From the NCBI GenBank assembly GCA_947846985.1, contig CANTUZ010000002.1, positions 58,670,563 through 58,734,562 of the forward strand: DNA of 64,000 nucleotides. The letters run 5' to 3'. Positions 11,295 to 25,592 of the stretch are shown piece after piece. The DNA comes from Fratercula arctica (lineage: Eukaryota; Chordata; Aves; Charadriiformes; Alcidae). Both the position numbers and the translations under genes were made by a program. Numbering within the stretch: position 1 is the first letter of the stretch; each line of letters starts with the position of its first letter. The notes under the pieces are model-generated. The model ran no database searches, had not been told where the DNA came from, and saw only the letters and a program-made list of their open reading frames with translations.

Positions 11295-14200
11295 CAGGGG
11301 ATGTAAGCTTTTGACCCTTGAATGCAGAGGCTGAATGCACTGCTAAATTAATGTAGTGCTACGTGGTACAGTCAAAGACATTAAAGTTTTAAGAGTGCAA
11401 TTGATTATACGTAGTTCAACTCTCAAACGCGTTAGTCAAGATGGACTGTAACACTCATGCCGTGGCAGTGACACATGTCAGCAGGCTCTCAGTTTTACTG
11501 TACAGAGGACTTGACATTGGCTTTTAACCTACCAATAAACCACCCTGAACACACTGAAGGAATGGGAAGGAAAAGGAATTCCAAATCCAGTAGTCACACG
11601 TAAAATAAAAGACTAAGCCAACTGCATTACCGCTTGTCCACTTCTGCCAACACCAACCAATTTCTAGCACTTGGGGTTAAAAGACCATGACAGCTGCAAT
11701 TGCCAAGTAAGCAAACATATCCACAACCAACCTCTTTTTTTTTTAGGCTACAGGGAGCTTCCATAAAGTAAATCTGATTTGTAGCCTGGGATGCTCCTTA
11801 TCTCACCTGAAATTACTGTAATCTTCAAACATTTGTCATTCCTCACTAATTATCTGTCTAAGGGGTACTGTAGGAGACACATTCCTATCAACAGCTCAGG
11901 AAGTCACCTTTCTGAATTTTATTTTGAACTCAAAATCAAACTTATTAAATATGATTGGCTCTTATTTGACATTGCTTTTCCCATCCTGGCCGTTTGGTGT
12001 ACTCAACATTCCATCCTTTCTTGTTTTGTAGTCACTTCACAAAACGTATACCTGTCAGAATTTCATAGACATTAACTATCTGACCCATTGTTTAAATCTG
12101 ACTATCAGATGTGAAATATTTTTTTATTTTGCAAATAGGGAAAATTTTACTGAAAGCCTATCATCTCAGAGGAAAAGCAAATTTTGCTAAGAAGTACTTT
12201 TAAAATAGTTCTGATAGTTCTAGAAACAATGATAGCAGCTTAAGTTCCTCTTAAGTTCACATCTTTCTTCTAAGTATCTGAAGGATGAAAACATAGCACT
12301 GTGAAAGGTTTCTGATTAACCTGCCACCTACAGCAAGACTAATGCAACTTTTTAGAGGTGTGGCATAAGTGTTAGAAAAAGCAGTTAAAAAAGATGTGAA
12401 TATGAGTGAGTATCTCTCTATCCCAGGGGAAGAATCACAGGTGTAAGGGTTTATTTCCTGTGTTGTTTCTAAACTTATTTTAACCCAACAACATGAATTT
12501 CTACTTTCAAATAAGGCAGATCAATAATAAAGCACACAGTATTTCCAAATTATAAGCATTGCTTTAACTACTGCTATGGGGTTTCATACCAATAGTTTCA
12601 ATAAGTCTGCTGCATAGGGCATTAAAAGATGGATGTATCTATGACAAATGCTTATAGGAAAAATTTAATATAGCTATAATACTTTCATTTGAATTCTTCT
12701 ATGCTCTACTATCCTAAATGTTCTACAACAACCAGATAAAAAAAGTCTCTGAAGTCTACATGTTTACAAAGCAAGCAGAAGTACCCAAGAATATATTGAC
12801 ACATCTAAAGATTAATCCTGGGATATTCCAATCAGAGTAGAAACTTTTCGTAACTAACCAAATGAAGAGGTCTCAAAGCAAGGGAGACCTACAACTCTAT
12901 TTCACCTCTTAGAAGATGTGGAGATAGGCACATATTCCTCCTAATATCATAACTTTAGGAATATATTGCTATATATCACTACAAACCATCCAGTGATATG
13001 GAAGAGGCTAGCGTATCTCCAAGGTAACCCTTTAAACCTAGAGATGTCCCATGCAAGCTTTGGACCCAACATCAGGCTTGGTGATCGCTGAACAATTATA
13101 TCTGTTTTGTAATTTAAGGCATGGTCACCTATCAAAAGGTGCATCTGTTATGGAATAGGCAGCATTGCTCTTCTAGTAACAGGCGGGCTTGTTTTGAGAA
13201 CCATCAAAATAACATCACATGCATGCCCGCTACAACACAGACTTCATGAGACTGAGGGAAGCACTTTACAGTGATCCTTAAAATCAGCCAGGAAGAAAGT
13301 CTGGTGAGACCTTAAACCTTACTGGAGGGTGAGTTTGGAAAACACCAAGTAAAACACCAACATTTCCAGGAAGAGCTGGAGAACCTTGCAAGGTCTGTAC
13401 AAAACTGATACAGATGAGTCCTGCAGCAGTGAGGTCATTACATGGCAAGAGGTTCGTCTTGTCATGTCACGTGCAAGAGTGAAACCTAGATGATACAGAT
13501 TTTGAAGTACAGGGCTCATTTATAGGTACATAAGCAGAAAAAAAGAGCAATAAAGTGTCAAGTCTAAAAGCTGTGAGCAAAAATGTAGTTATATGACTTC
13601 TAACATCGTTGGCAGCCAGGTGGATAAATCTCTGCATGCTGCTTTGAAAAGGTACCCATAAATAGTCATAGGATTCTCTGGGAAAGCACGGGACCTTTAA
13701 GGAAGGCCAGAATACTGCCGGAAGGTCTTACTCAAATATACCTGGTCAGTCAGCCATAAAGGATGCCTTACAGATGTCACACACACAAGCCATACTGGAA
13801 GTGGACTGAGGGGCTTGAAAACAATGCTGCAGAACAGAAAAAGTCCCTCAAATCTATCATTTTGTGAGAAGGAAGGAACACTACCAAAGATTTAACAGTA
13901 GAAAAAACATCCCTTGGAAAGCTTGCCTTGCTGTAGCATTCTGAACTCATTAAATGCAGTTTGCTGGCTAATCCTCTCTCGCCCACAGGTAAACTCTCCT
14001 GTTAAGAAGTTTTGTTCCCTCTCTTGGATCATGGACTTCAAAAGTCAGGGGATGCTGAACGCAATGCTGAGACAACTCCTGTAATTTGTAGAAGACAGAA
14101 TGGACAATATCATTGATGTAGCGTAATGAGCCGTTTCCCTCCTCCCTACTGTGATTAATGGTGTGGATAGGAGGTCTGCTCGCTGAGCCGATAGACGTGA

Positions 14201-14912
14201 TTCTGGCCCTGGAGGCATGCCCTATGTATAGCGCTGTGTGAATACATGCATGAGAGATTGGCAGGCAGAAGCAGCCCTGGGAGCCTTTGTTATTGTCCAG
14301 TTTACTCTTTCCGGAGCTCCTCCAGCTTGCACAATCTGTGTAGCCTCTGGGAAGGCAGCTTTAGAATTGGCTTACTTGATGGAAAAAGCTACTCTTCTTG
14401 ATGCATATGATACAAAGTAATGCGACAGTGATTGACAGCTAGGGGGGAAGAGGAGAGGAAAAACGAGTTAAGTCAGGGTATTGTGTGAAGGAGCAGAAGG
14501 GAGAAGGAAAAAAAGGGAAAATTCCTCATTACCACAGCACGTGTGCGGTGGTGGAGGTAAGAGTTGCTGTTTTTTATAATAATAATCATTATTAAAATCA
14601 GTTAAGTTGACACAAGTTTATGATGATATAAATAGTATGCAAGTGATTACTGGATGTTTTTCTTCAAAACTTAATCTTCCCCAAATAGAAAGTAGTTAAT
14701 AAGCTTCGGAGTCTGCCAGTCTGCTCCCCCTTCACATTTTGTGAACAGGTAATGTAATGAGAATATAACCCCCAGGGCCTAGTCCTATCTACAGTTCCAT
14801 TGATACGATGCGCTCATCATGCATACATTTAAGGTGAGCCAGAACTTGCCTGCCAGCTTCTCATTCCCTTCTCCCTTACGCTGCGGAGCCAATTGTAATT
14901 TTTATTGAATGA

Positions 14913-14927
14913 TGCAATTAAATTGCA
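14913..14927. repeat. 15-bp palindrome (TGCAATT-A-AATTGCA)
   Basis: Seven-base complementary arms around a single central A, within an AT-rich block. It resembles homeodomain or C/EBP-type half sites but could be chance. Confidence 0.8.
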
Positions 14928-17900
14928 ATGTACTGGGCAAAAGTGCACTGCTGGTTTTGTGCTTTCTTACTTCAGGCCTGAAAACAGAAGAAAAAGCTGT
15001 AATTGATTCCATCAGCCTTTTTTGTTTTGAAACAACAGAGAAACTTCTTTCCACTAGAAAGATGAGGAACTCAAAATTTGAGTCTTACATTTTTTCTTTA
15101 GGAGATGGTACATGCCCAACAGAGACATCCTATTTTAGTTTGTCTTCAGGAGACTGTTAGGTTCTGGACCACTAGCATAGAAACCTGAAGTCTCGAAAAA
15201 TAATAACAAAAGGGGAAATGCTACCAATTTGAAGACACTTGAGGCAAAACCATAGATATTAAAATACATCAAGGAGGAAGAGCTTATTTGAACGAATCCC
15301 AACTGGCTCTTATTCTTAGTGCTGAGTGAAATACCCATTTCCAGAGCTCCAGGAGACATGTTGGAAACCACTACTCATTGCTGCTATTTGGAAATAAAGT
15401 TTTACAAGTGTCTTATAAGAATATGCCATACTTGCATTCAGCCTGAAGGAACTACCATCATTAGTAACCAGGTTATGCTATAGTTTTCCTTCTGCTGCAT
15501 ACGTGCATGCAGCTCTGTATAACAAAGTCATAGGAGACAAGGTTAGGAAATTACATACACAGTAGTTATCTGTCTATCAACACAGGAACTTTTTCGTCCA
15601 GAACAGGAACCAAATGTTGGATTTTTTAATTTAAATTCTGATCTTCTACAGGTACTAGTATCAGACCATCCAACACAGCATGCTCAGTTTGATGTAGCAT
15701 TAACACCAGTATTTTAACAAGTTCTGCATGGGATCATGATGGTCTAAACTACCAAACTCTCCCCTCAAAACCTCTTAATTGCTAATGGGACTAATTTCAG
15801 TGTATCCCCCTCTGCAAATCCTAAAACTCAAACCCCTCACACTTTATAGAAGGCTGTAATCCAGGGTCATCTTTGCAAAAGATCTGCAAGTCAAAATGGG
15901 TCATGACAGGTCAAACTTTGAGTGTATTTCCTGCTTCAAAAATATCTAGTGATCTCACTATCATTCTTTAGGGAGATTGGGTTCAAACAGTATGAATCTT
16001 CAGGCCATTTAATTACATTCTATATCATCTTCAGGGACAACTGCAATTCCAAGACATATGCATGCTCATCTTTAGGGTAAATTCATACCTAATTTGGACC
16101 TTGTCTGGCTCCCTGTGCTTTTCTGCAGGCTACAGTTCAGAGAGATACTAAATCATGTGCTTAAGCTAAGTCCGCACAGACATGTCACTGATATCATAAA
16201 AACCTCAGTACCCAGCCTGTGTTGTGCTCAAGTCCAAAGGATCCCTTTTAAAACCTCTAACCACATAACATGACAGAAAAAGGACAGACAAATTTGTAAC
16301 CTCTCACAACAACATCTAGACCCACCAGTGCCTTTAATTCGTGATTTAAAAAGCAAGGACAACAAGACAAAACTTAGCCTAGCAAAGCCCTTCTACTTTT
16401 AAATTAATCTCTTTATTTATAACCTTAATGATAGTAAGACACATAAATAATAATACGGTATGAAAACTTCTCTCTTTCCTCCCCAAAGCAGTTTTTCTTA
16501 CAATGATTATGGTAATTTTTCTTGACTCTTGATTAAACGAAGGTGACTTGCTTCACTTAGATATGCCTTGTCTGAGCCAAGCTGGCTTTGCACTTTGGCA
16601 CGCAGACAGAACTCCAAAACCGAAAAACCTTTGCTAAGAAAGATCTAGCATTCAGAAACTACTCAGTCTTGACACTGGGTCATCTCTTCCATTTTGGTTG
16701 CAGCTTGATTATAGAGGAGGGAAGTTTTTTAGCTTGTCATATTAAACCAAAGTTGGGTTAATCTGACCCTAGTCATAACGAGCCAATTTCAGGAATGTGT
16801 GAAAGTCCTGAGCTACTTTTCAAGAAATGGTACGTGCAGGAGTTATCTTCCCCCCTATCTCTCAAACAAATACCCATTTCCCACCCCCCACTACCCAAAC
16901 TAGAGATGTATGTTTAGAAATTCATCCTATGAAGTGATCTAGACATTCTGACGGCTGCAATCTATCAACATAAGTTACTGCGCTTCACAGCAAAGCTTCT
17001 GTCATAAGAAAACACCGTGTGCCCTAAATTGCCTGCTGCCCTCTTCAATAATCAGCCCAGTTTTTAAGATCTAGAGATCTGCTGATAAAGGACACCTCAG
17101 TGCATATAGTGACAAAAAAAATTGAGTTTCATACACATCACTGGAAACATCCACACACTGCTCTATTAATCTTTAGATTGGGGTCATTTTTCTCTTGAGA
17201 TGTGGCTATAGATTACTTCAAGAGAAAATGGGGAAGAGCACCCAGACAGGGGCCTGCTTAACACTAAGCAAGCTTGCTTCCTTCCTTCTTGGTTTAATCC
17301 TATAAAGTATCTAATGGCCAAAGCTGCTGTTAACTCTATCCTGACCAACACCGGTGCAAAAGGAGCTCACAGTGTGTTAGTAATATCAGTCTGACCCTAC
17401 ATCTTCTCAAGCACCTATGCTGTAAGACCCACGCTGGCACTGCTCTTCTCTCCCTGATCACAGCCCATTTTCACTAGTTCCAGCGTCACCACCCACCTGC
17501 CCGAGAGCTCCTCAAATCCCCTACCCAACCTCCTTTGCATTTCTCTATGTTTTTATTTTCCCTGGGAATCAAAACCTACTCCTCACTCTGGGAAAGGCAC
17601 AGGAGAAAGTGGGCAGGCTCTGTCCCTTTGTCTTTTCTCCTGGGGAGACTCAGTCTCTAGGTTACTGCAGAGAGAAAAGACTTTCTCTCCCCTTATTCCT
17701 CAATTCCTCTGGATGAGCCTCAGCATGGTCCCAGACCTTCAGCCCCGCATTTTAATGTTCTTTTGGTTCAGGACCTTTAAAACATTGCGAGGAAAAACCT
17801 GAAAGTGCATTGGGGGTGACTTCTGGAGGAATGTGGCCTCACATTCTCAGTACCTTTGCCAATCCTGATTTTTATAGTATTTCTTCCCAGGTGGACTCTG

Positions 17901-20374
17901 AAAACTGTGATCACCAGCAGCATAGGGAATGCTGCCCACCACTGTGTTTAGGGGCCCACTTCTCCACCCACAGAGCAGAAATCAGGACTGGGAACTGATA
18001 TCAGTGGAGTTCCCTCAGTGCAAATGACCAGAACAAGGCAGTGCCCTGCCTTTGCTTGTTAGGGTACAGTCTCTTTGTCTTTGTAGGATCCCTGCTGGAT
18101 CCCTTCTCTTTCACTATATGTCCTTCATTCTGCAGGCAAGGAGATGGTCTGTCAGGGTAGAAGAAAAGCACATTGTGCTTCATGACTCCTCTGTTAGCTG
18201 AACTGCCTGTGGGGGCCATATCTATAGGCATAAACTAAAGTAGTCCCAAGGTGCTGCACAGTATGCTGGCATCCAACCTGCCTCCTGGATGGCTCAGAGA
18301 CATCAGCACAGGGAAGGACAATTCCGTGGTTTAATGTCATCACTGCTTTGCATCTCTGCAGCCCTCAGGTGGGCTTATACCTCCAGAGAGCCTCAAAATT
18401 AAGCTCTTCAGATGTATTTCTCTCTGTTTTCTGTAACCTCAAAACACCTCCTCCGGTGTAACACAGTATCACCGGCAATGCTGAGGGTTAAAGGGTTCTG
18501 TTAGGATTTTCACTGCATCTTCCTCCTTCCAAGATATCACTGTAAGCTTTTCTGTACTATTGCTCATACAAGCTTCTCAGGATGCACCCAACTTTTAAAT
18601 GATGACTTCCTGTCTTAAAAGTTTTAAGCTCTTTATTATCAGTTAGGAAAATCTACAATGAGGGTGGCTGCATTTTGAATTTTTTGGGACAACATAGACT
18701 GGACTTGATTGTGAGAGAAGAAAGGTATTTATATGAGGAACAAATTAAATTATTACCAGCTTGTCCCAAATATAATGGGACAGTATAATACTAACCAATT
18801 GTAATATATTCTCTAATGGCCCTGTTCTATTTCTCATTTATTCCAGTCTTGAATCCCTAAATGTCACTTGTCCTGTGGGAGACTATTACAGACCCTCATT
18901 CATATTAATGACTTCTGCTTCACAGAGCCAGCAACCCCCTAACAGCATCAGACATTTAGATATTTAGAAGTGGAGGCTCTTCCATTAGACTTTATCATAG
19001 ACAATGTGAAATTCTGCCTCTCCACAGTCTGGTAACATCTCCCCAGATTGACAGCAGAGTTGACTTGCCCATTGTGCTGTTTAGATGCTACACACCTTAT
19101 TTTGCAGAACTTTCCCCCTTCTTTTCAGGGCTTGTGCCAGTCTCACAATTTCACAGAGGGAAAAGAACTTGCACTGCTTCTTGGGAGAAGCTGCACAAAT
19201 GAATGATAAAAGTCCGTAATGGAAGCACCTTGCAAAAAAAGACACTGAGAAAGAGCCACCACATATTGGTCCTACCTGGATGCTAAACCATAGACAAAAC
19301 AGTTTTTCTCTGCCAGCAACGGTGTTAAATATCTGCATCAACTTTGAAAGTTTTCTTCTTATGCTAAGTAGGTCATAATTTTTGTTCCCAAGTCACAGTG
19401 CAGAGAGAAAGAAAAAACAATTGGGGCACCCAGCGACATTACGGGGGATAGGGTGAAGGTAAGATGACAGTGCTTACTTCTTCATTAAAGCAAAGCATCT
19501 GGCACTTTGTTGATACTTCAATATGCCCTTCTCTCAGAGAGCTGTGAAGGCGGCAATGATTAAAGCCAGTTCCAACCGGGGAAAACGCATGTTACACTGA
19601 CCTCAAAAGTGTAATTCAAAATTTATGTTGCTGCACTCGCCAGCCGAGTGGTCCACACTCTAATCCGAGGAACCATCTGTGTAGATGTAGGTACGGCACA
19701 TACGCAGTCTCAGGAGAGGCACCCTGGACTTACCATCAGCACAACAGGGAAAAAAAGAGGGTCTACTGTCAATCCCTCCCGCCTGAAAAAATAATTTCAA
19801 GTGAAGCTTATGACCTAGGAGGTAAAAAGTTACTGAACCTAGTCCTTAGAGAGGCCTCTGCACTGACCCAATCACCTGCAATGGCTCAAAGAAGCCACCA
19901 CAGGCTTCTCAGGGCAGTTTTCCTGTAAATAGACAGCTGTGAACATAGGAGAATAGTGGCTTCCTGCCAAAAATCTGCATTTTAATAACTTTGTAATTGC
20001 ATATTTTTGCAATCTGTTGACTCTGACTTATTTTAAGAACATACAAGGAGTAAAACAGTATCACCACCAGATTTTCTGGTACTTTAAATTTCATAATGAA
20101 GTTTGCAACAACTCAGTAATTACTGTGAATAATTCATAATAAGGGTTATAATGATGTGACACATTTTAGTGAATCCCTGAAATTTAGGATGTTTAAGCGA
20201 TAAAAACAAAATCAAAATTAAATTCAATAGTAAATATTAGAAGAAAAATAATTAAATTCCATAATTAAAAAAACAGATCGCAAATCCAGCCTGGGTGGTG
20301 GTGTTGCTATCAAGCTCACGTAATTTCATTAGAAGTGATTTACTTTAAAGATGAAGCATATTGTTAATGAAAAC

Positions 20375-20473
20375 GGCTATGATCCTGCAAACGCCAGCAT
20401 CCATAGGCAAAACCATGCATACGAGTAGCGCACAATGGGACAACTTGTGCGCAACTATTTGCAAGACTGTGTC
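20375..20473. mobile_element. Ancient fold-back (MITE-like) relic
   Basis: It begins GGCTATGATCCTGCAAAC and ends GCAACTATTTGCAAGACTG. The ends are imperfect inverted repeats (CCTGCAAA against TTTGCAAG), with a central CGAGTAG...CAATGGGACAAC segment. The layout and words match a palindromic non-autonomous element found widely in turtle, crocodile and bird DNA (GATCCTGCAAAC ... CAATGGGACTAC). It is diverged and inactive; the family name is uncertain. Confidence 0.6.
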
Positions 20474-23400
20474 TCCAGTCACAGTTTGTACAACAAAACA
20501 CTTGGAAAAAATAATCCATTTTAATAAAAATAATGTGGAATTAAATTCACTTTTACTTGGTTGAGCTTTCTAGATTAGTGCTATGAACAATGTATTTGAT
20601 AAGGAATATGGAACAAGTTTCAAATGATCAAAGTCACTTTGCTGAAAGAAATGGAGTCAAGCATGCCTTGGCTCACTGCACCCTTTTCATCATCCAATAT
20701 TCTGAAACTGTGATCCCTAAAGTAGGCTTCCAGGGACAGCCACAAGACACCTACTACAGTATTTCTTTCATGTACTAATATGGTTTGGGATGTCTTGAAA
20801 ATTTTCTTTCACTTGAAACTGAAATAATAGGCTTTTTACATCTTCATTCTCACTATATAAGAATACACTGGCTGACCATTCAAAGTCAGCCACTTGAACT
20901 CCGGTGCTTAAACAGAATAATAACTTAAGTTCAGTTCTGTATTTGCAATGCCGTTTTGCGATTTTAAGTCATAATTTTAACAATGGAAAGGCTTGTTGTT
21001 CCATTTCATGAATGGAGGAATGAAAGCCCAGTTCTCTTACTCCTTTTCCCAAGTAGGCAGTGGGCTGAAATGAAAATCAAGTCTCTAGTTTCCAAGACTG
21101 CCATCTAAGGAACCGTCTCATAATAAAACAGATAAATAGTTATAACCTAAAACGTACGTCTACAAAGGTTGATCAGGCTGAATGGGCAGTGACTGACTGC
21201 TTTTCCTTCCCCTTCCTGAAAAGCAGTGACAAAAGCTCTTTGTGGGCTGGTGAATTTGCCAACCCCAGTATACACTGGGAAGGAGAGTGAAAGACTGCCA
21301 GAGGTATGATGTAAGGTATGGCTGCGCAAGCGCTCAGCCCAAGAGTTGGAGGGCTTTTTGTCGCCCCTTCCCCTGAGTTGTCATTCCTTACCATTAGAGT
21401 TTATTTCCTCAGTAACGTGTACGTGTTTGCTAGCAAGAGAGGGAAAGTGCTGAGTGACAGACCCTGGTGACAGAATTTCCACATATAATGATATACTGAC
21501 ATGATGTTCATTATGATTTGCAGAAGGAAACAGAGTTCTTTCACGCAATTCTGAAGAATGTAATAAATGCAATGAGGGTTTTTTATGTTTTTCTGTTTTG
21601 TTTGTTTGTTTTTTAACCTGAACATTTAACAATGACCTTCTTGACAGCTTTTTGCAATTATTGTCCTGTTATCCCATTACTCTCTTAATTATTCTCTTCA
21701 ATAACTACTACACAGACCTTAGCTCTCCAGTTTGAAAGAGTATCACTCAGCCCCAGTGAAGCCTCTAGTGTACCAGTTTTTACCAACAATGAATGAGATA
21801 TTGTGGGAAAATAAACTAGAGGTGTGAGTATTTAATACTGGTCACTAAATATAAGAGAATAAATATGCGAACCTAGAAGGATGGCAGCAATGGCAGATAA
21901 GACAGATTTGTGATATATACGGGATGCAAACTCCTCCCACCTTCCTAACCCCACACCTTTTCTAGTGGCAAGGGAAACATAGCAGTCTTTTCATCTCCAT
22001 GTCAGCTCCAAGAAGCAAACTGAAGAGCTTTATTCACTAACAAATGTAAAGTAAGAGACAGTGAAAGACCATTCTTGAAAGGTTCTCCATCACTCATTCG
22101 CTAAGAAACGTTCATTGCTACAGCAGCGACAGCAACGCTTTCTAGCAGGGGCTTCCGGCAGCAGCGTCAAGGCTCAGTGATGCCATAGGAGGCCAGTAAC
22201 ATTTAATTTTACTTCTTTATTGGTGGGTGGAAGGGACAGGAATGTAACAAATGACCCCTGACATAAGGCATTTCATGGAGAATTGACCAGTTGGGATTAA
22301 TGGCCCTTGGCTGCATTTGGGCTATAAAATTTTTCAGCCAGCCATTAATTTTCAGGAAATGCTTTGTGCCTCAGTCATTATTACTTAAATAAAAACATAT
22401 ATTGTATATATGGTCAAATCAAACTATGGCTAGAATTTTGTCAAGCACAGATAAGGGTGTAAATTTACTGTGTTATTAAAGCTTTTCCCTTTACGTTCAG
22501 ATAACTATAGTTTGGTAGTAGGAATGACTGTTACACACGTCCGAAGAAAACGCCCTTGCTTTGTCCTTGTAGAGAGTGATCACAGGATTAGAAGCCAGGT
22601 TAACTATTTAAAAAAAAAACTAAATCATCAGTTACCTTCATTTTTCTGTTATGATCATGAAGAAAAGTAGAGTACATATACGCATAGACATTCACTGTAA
22701 TTACATCCAACAAAATGTATATTTATCACACAAAAATATATACAGTGTATTAAACACATAGAGCGGTGTGACACTTTTGCAATTAATTTGGGATGACTGC
22801 ATTAATTATGCGCACCAGAGCTGTAAGTGCATAGTGGAGATCATCCTAAAGAACGGCAAATAAAATTTTCCTATCACATTTATGTTCCCTGGTTTTTGCT
22901 GCACACTGCAGGAGTGCCAATTGATAAAGGGGAGTTTAACAAATTTTTACTGAAGCTATGGCTTGCAACCCTGAGTCTGTAAAGCCAGGTACTTCAACTG
23001 CCATCAGCGAGACCATACAGTGATTTGAGACAGAGAAAGACTATAACCAATAACATTTTAGAAGCCTCTATAAATGACTTAAAATAGATTTTCTATACAA
23101 GTGCCTTGACTCGAAAATCTAAAGGTAAGGTCTGGACCCATGATAGGTATATGGTCCAGTATAGTTAGTATTAATGTAAGCTTTTTACCAATAGAGAGAC
23201 AGAATTTATAAGCTTACCAGAGATTACAAAGCATCTATGTAGAGCCAAGGATGATCCACAAGGTATCTGACTTTAAAATCTTGAACACTTTCTTACGTAT
23301 AGTGAACTGCTGTTAGTTCACGTCTGAGACTTTACCTTTATGAGATGTGCTGTTTTACTTCCACCCAGCCTGGAGCAGCGTGCCTACTGAGGCAGGCCGT

Positions 23401-25587
23401 GTCCTTCAGTGTGGCCCCACTGAGGACACTGCAGAGCACGGACTGATTCTGAGGTGACAAAAGTGTAGAAAGGAATGGTGAAGCTTCACCTCACCCCTGC
23501 AGCAGCCTGGTCCCCAGCAGCAATGGGGGACTAATACCATTCCCTGTTTCTGATGGGAGACAGGGCTGGACACGAAGCTCCATACATCTGCAGCACGTGC
23601 CAGGTCACCCCAACACCCCAGTGTCAGGGGTGATACTGGGTTTTACACTATTTTTACCATACCACTTGCAGAAAAATGAAGGACATTCTAAATCCATGTC
23701 AACAACACCTATTTATTGCAGGGCAAACACCAATGTTATTTATGCTTAAATGGACTTGACTTCATTTCAATTCATGGGCGTGCTGTCTCTAACCTTCTCT
23801 CTCACCTCCCTGTGTCGGTGCTGGGCTCCCCAGCATCCTCACTGTGGTGCCCCTGTGATGTTCTGACCATTCCTCCTCTGTCTCAAATCCACCCTTTGGT
23901 CTTCTCCCCGTTACCTCCAGCGTGGGCAGGCATGCTCCTCCTTCATCCAATTATTGCATTCATTCCTCTCACGCTCCCTTCCCCACACCAAGAATTGCCT
24001 TCTCCCTTCGCAAAATAACAACCTGAGTTTCCCAGGCTACTCAGCACCTGCAGTTCGTCAAGTGAGAAAGGAGTTTGTCCCAAAGACATGAAAATGGGCC
24101 TGTTTTAGAAAGCGTTTCAGCTTTCCAAATCATTTGCCATTCCTAACATCTTCCACAATGGTCAGCCTCATGCCTTGTTAGCTCTGTAGATCGCACAAAG
24201 ACTTTAAAGCAGTGTGATATTAAATGTTCTAAGAGATGACAAAACCAGGATGGGACCCAGTGTAATTTGAGTTTTATACTAATATACAGCCAGTGAAAAA
24301 ATGACTTACTGCCTCCACACTTCATGGATGCATTTGAAATAAAGGAATTAAGATTCCATGTTCTGATTCACCTTGGCCTTCTTCAGCCTTGTACTTAATG
24401 TAGTCACTGATATGCAAACCAATTTCGTCAAATCTCAAGAAATTATTTTGGCTGGTACTAATGACTGAAGCAAAACCCCCGGGTTTGATCAGGCTCTGAT
24501 GCTGAATAGCTGCATATTCAGCTCTAAATTTGCATTTCCTGGCAACTACCCATTTACTGTGAACATGCACAGCTGGCAAAAATATGTTTTGTGAGGTTTT
24601 TTTTTAAGGACACAACACTGGACAAAACTTATTCTCAAATCCTTGCCCATGCCCACCGTAGGAATCCAATGCACCACATCTGAGAAAGCAGCCAAAAATC
24701 TTCTTTTCTTTTTCGTTCTTTGTGCAGAAATGCAACTTTTTCTACACACTGTCTTAAACCATAAATGAATCAGAAAGCAAATATTAATTCCTGCCATAAA
24801 AGCTATGAGCAAATGTACCAAATATTTTATGTTGTAATTTTGGTAATCAGTACTGTAAAAGTTAGTGAAAAATGCATATCTACCTTAAAAGGCAGTGAAA
24901 CCCTCTAATGAAGGTTAATAGCAATTATTACATTTAATTCACCAAACAGATGGGGCATAAGAGATCATATGGTGTGAAAGATAGAATTCAAACAGTCTTA
25001 GTGTCCTGGAAAAATACAAAAACCAATAGAGAAGAAAGATACACTTCTATGCCACAGATTGAAATTCTTTTTTGAGTAAAGTCAGGAAGACACCAGTAGG
25101 TGATATTGCCACGTACCCTACGCGCACTGTGGTAAGAAGAATCACAATTTAGATATACAGATGCAGCTAATGGTCAAAAATGGTCATCACAAACCAGTAT
25201 GTCTTACCAGCATTTCAAAGAAACATATCAGCTGGCAGATGGAGAAAATGGCAGTACTGTTAAAAAATTTAATTTTAATTTTTAATTATTTTTTTAAAGG
25301 AAAATGCTTTCCCTAACAGCACACTTATAGAGAGGTAACAGAAGTACCTGTGACCACTGATTAATACAAATCTACTTGCCTCTTTTGCAACATCCTCCTT
25401 GCTTTATTTCCCTCTTTTCATCAATCTATTCAATTCTTTTTGCAAGTCTTTTTGCAAGATTGAGAGCCTTTTGAGACAGGGATAGTATTATATGCTGTAT
25501 GTTCATACACTGCCTCTTCAAGCCTTGGTTATAGCTTCTAGACATCACAGCAATGACTGAAAAAGGAAATTTTATGAGCTTAGAAAT

Positions 25588-25592
25588 ACAAC
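25588..25592. repeat. Target-site duplication, left copy (ACAAC)
   Basis: The 5-bp sequence ACAAC directly abuts the TG start of the LTR and is repeated exactly after its CA end. Confidence 0.9.

Larger units (their letters stand above)
9101..25587. other. Intronic stretch, no gene
   Basis: Unique intron. Notable items are a perfect inverted repeat (9139-9162), a C tract (10495-10512), a compound inverted repeat (11227-11294), a TGCAATT palindrome (14913-14927), a pyrimidine-rich region (about 17400-17720), a MITE-like relic (20375-20473), a GC-richer patch (about 23350-23640) and an AT-only stretch near 25260-25298. No splice-bounded coding exon or RNA gene was recognised. Confidence 0.6.
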
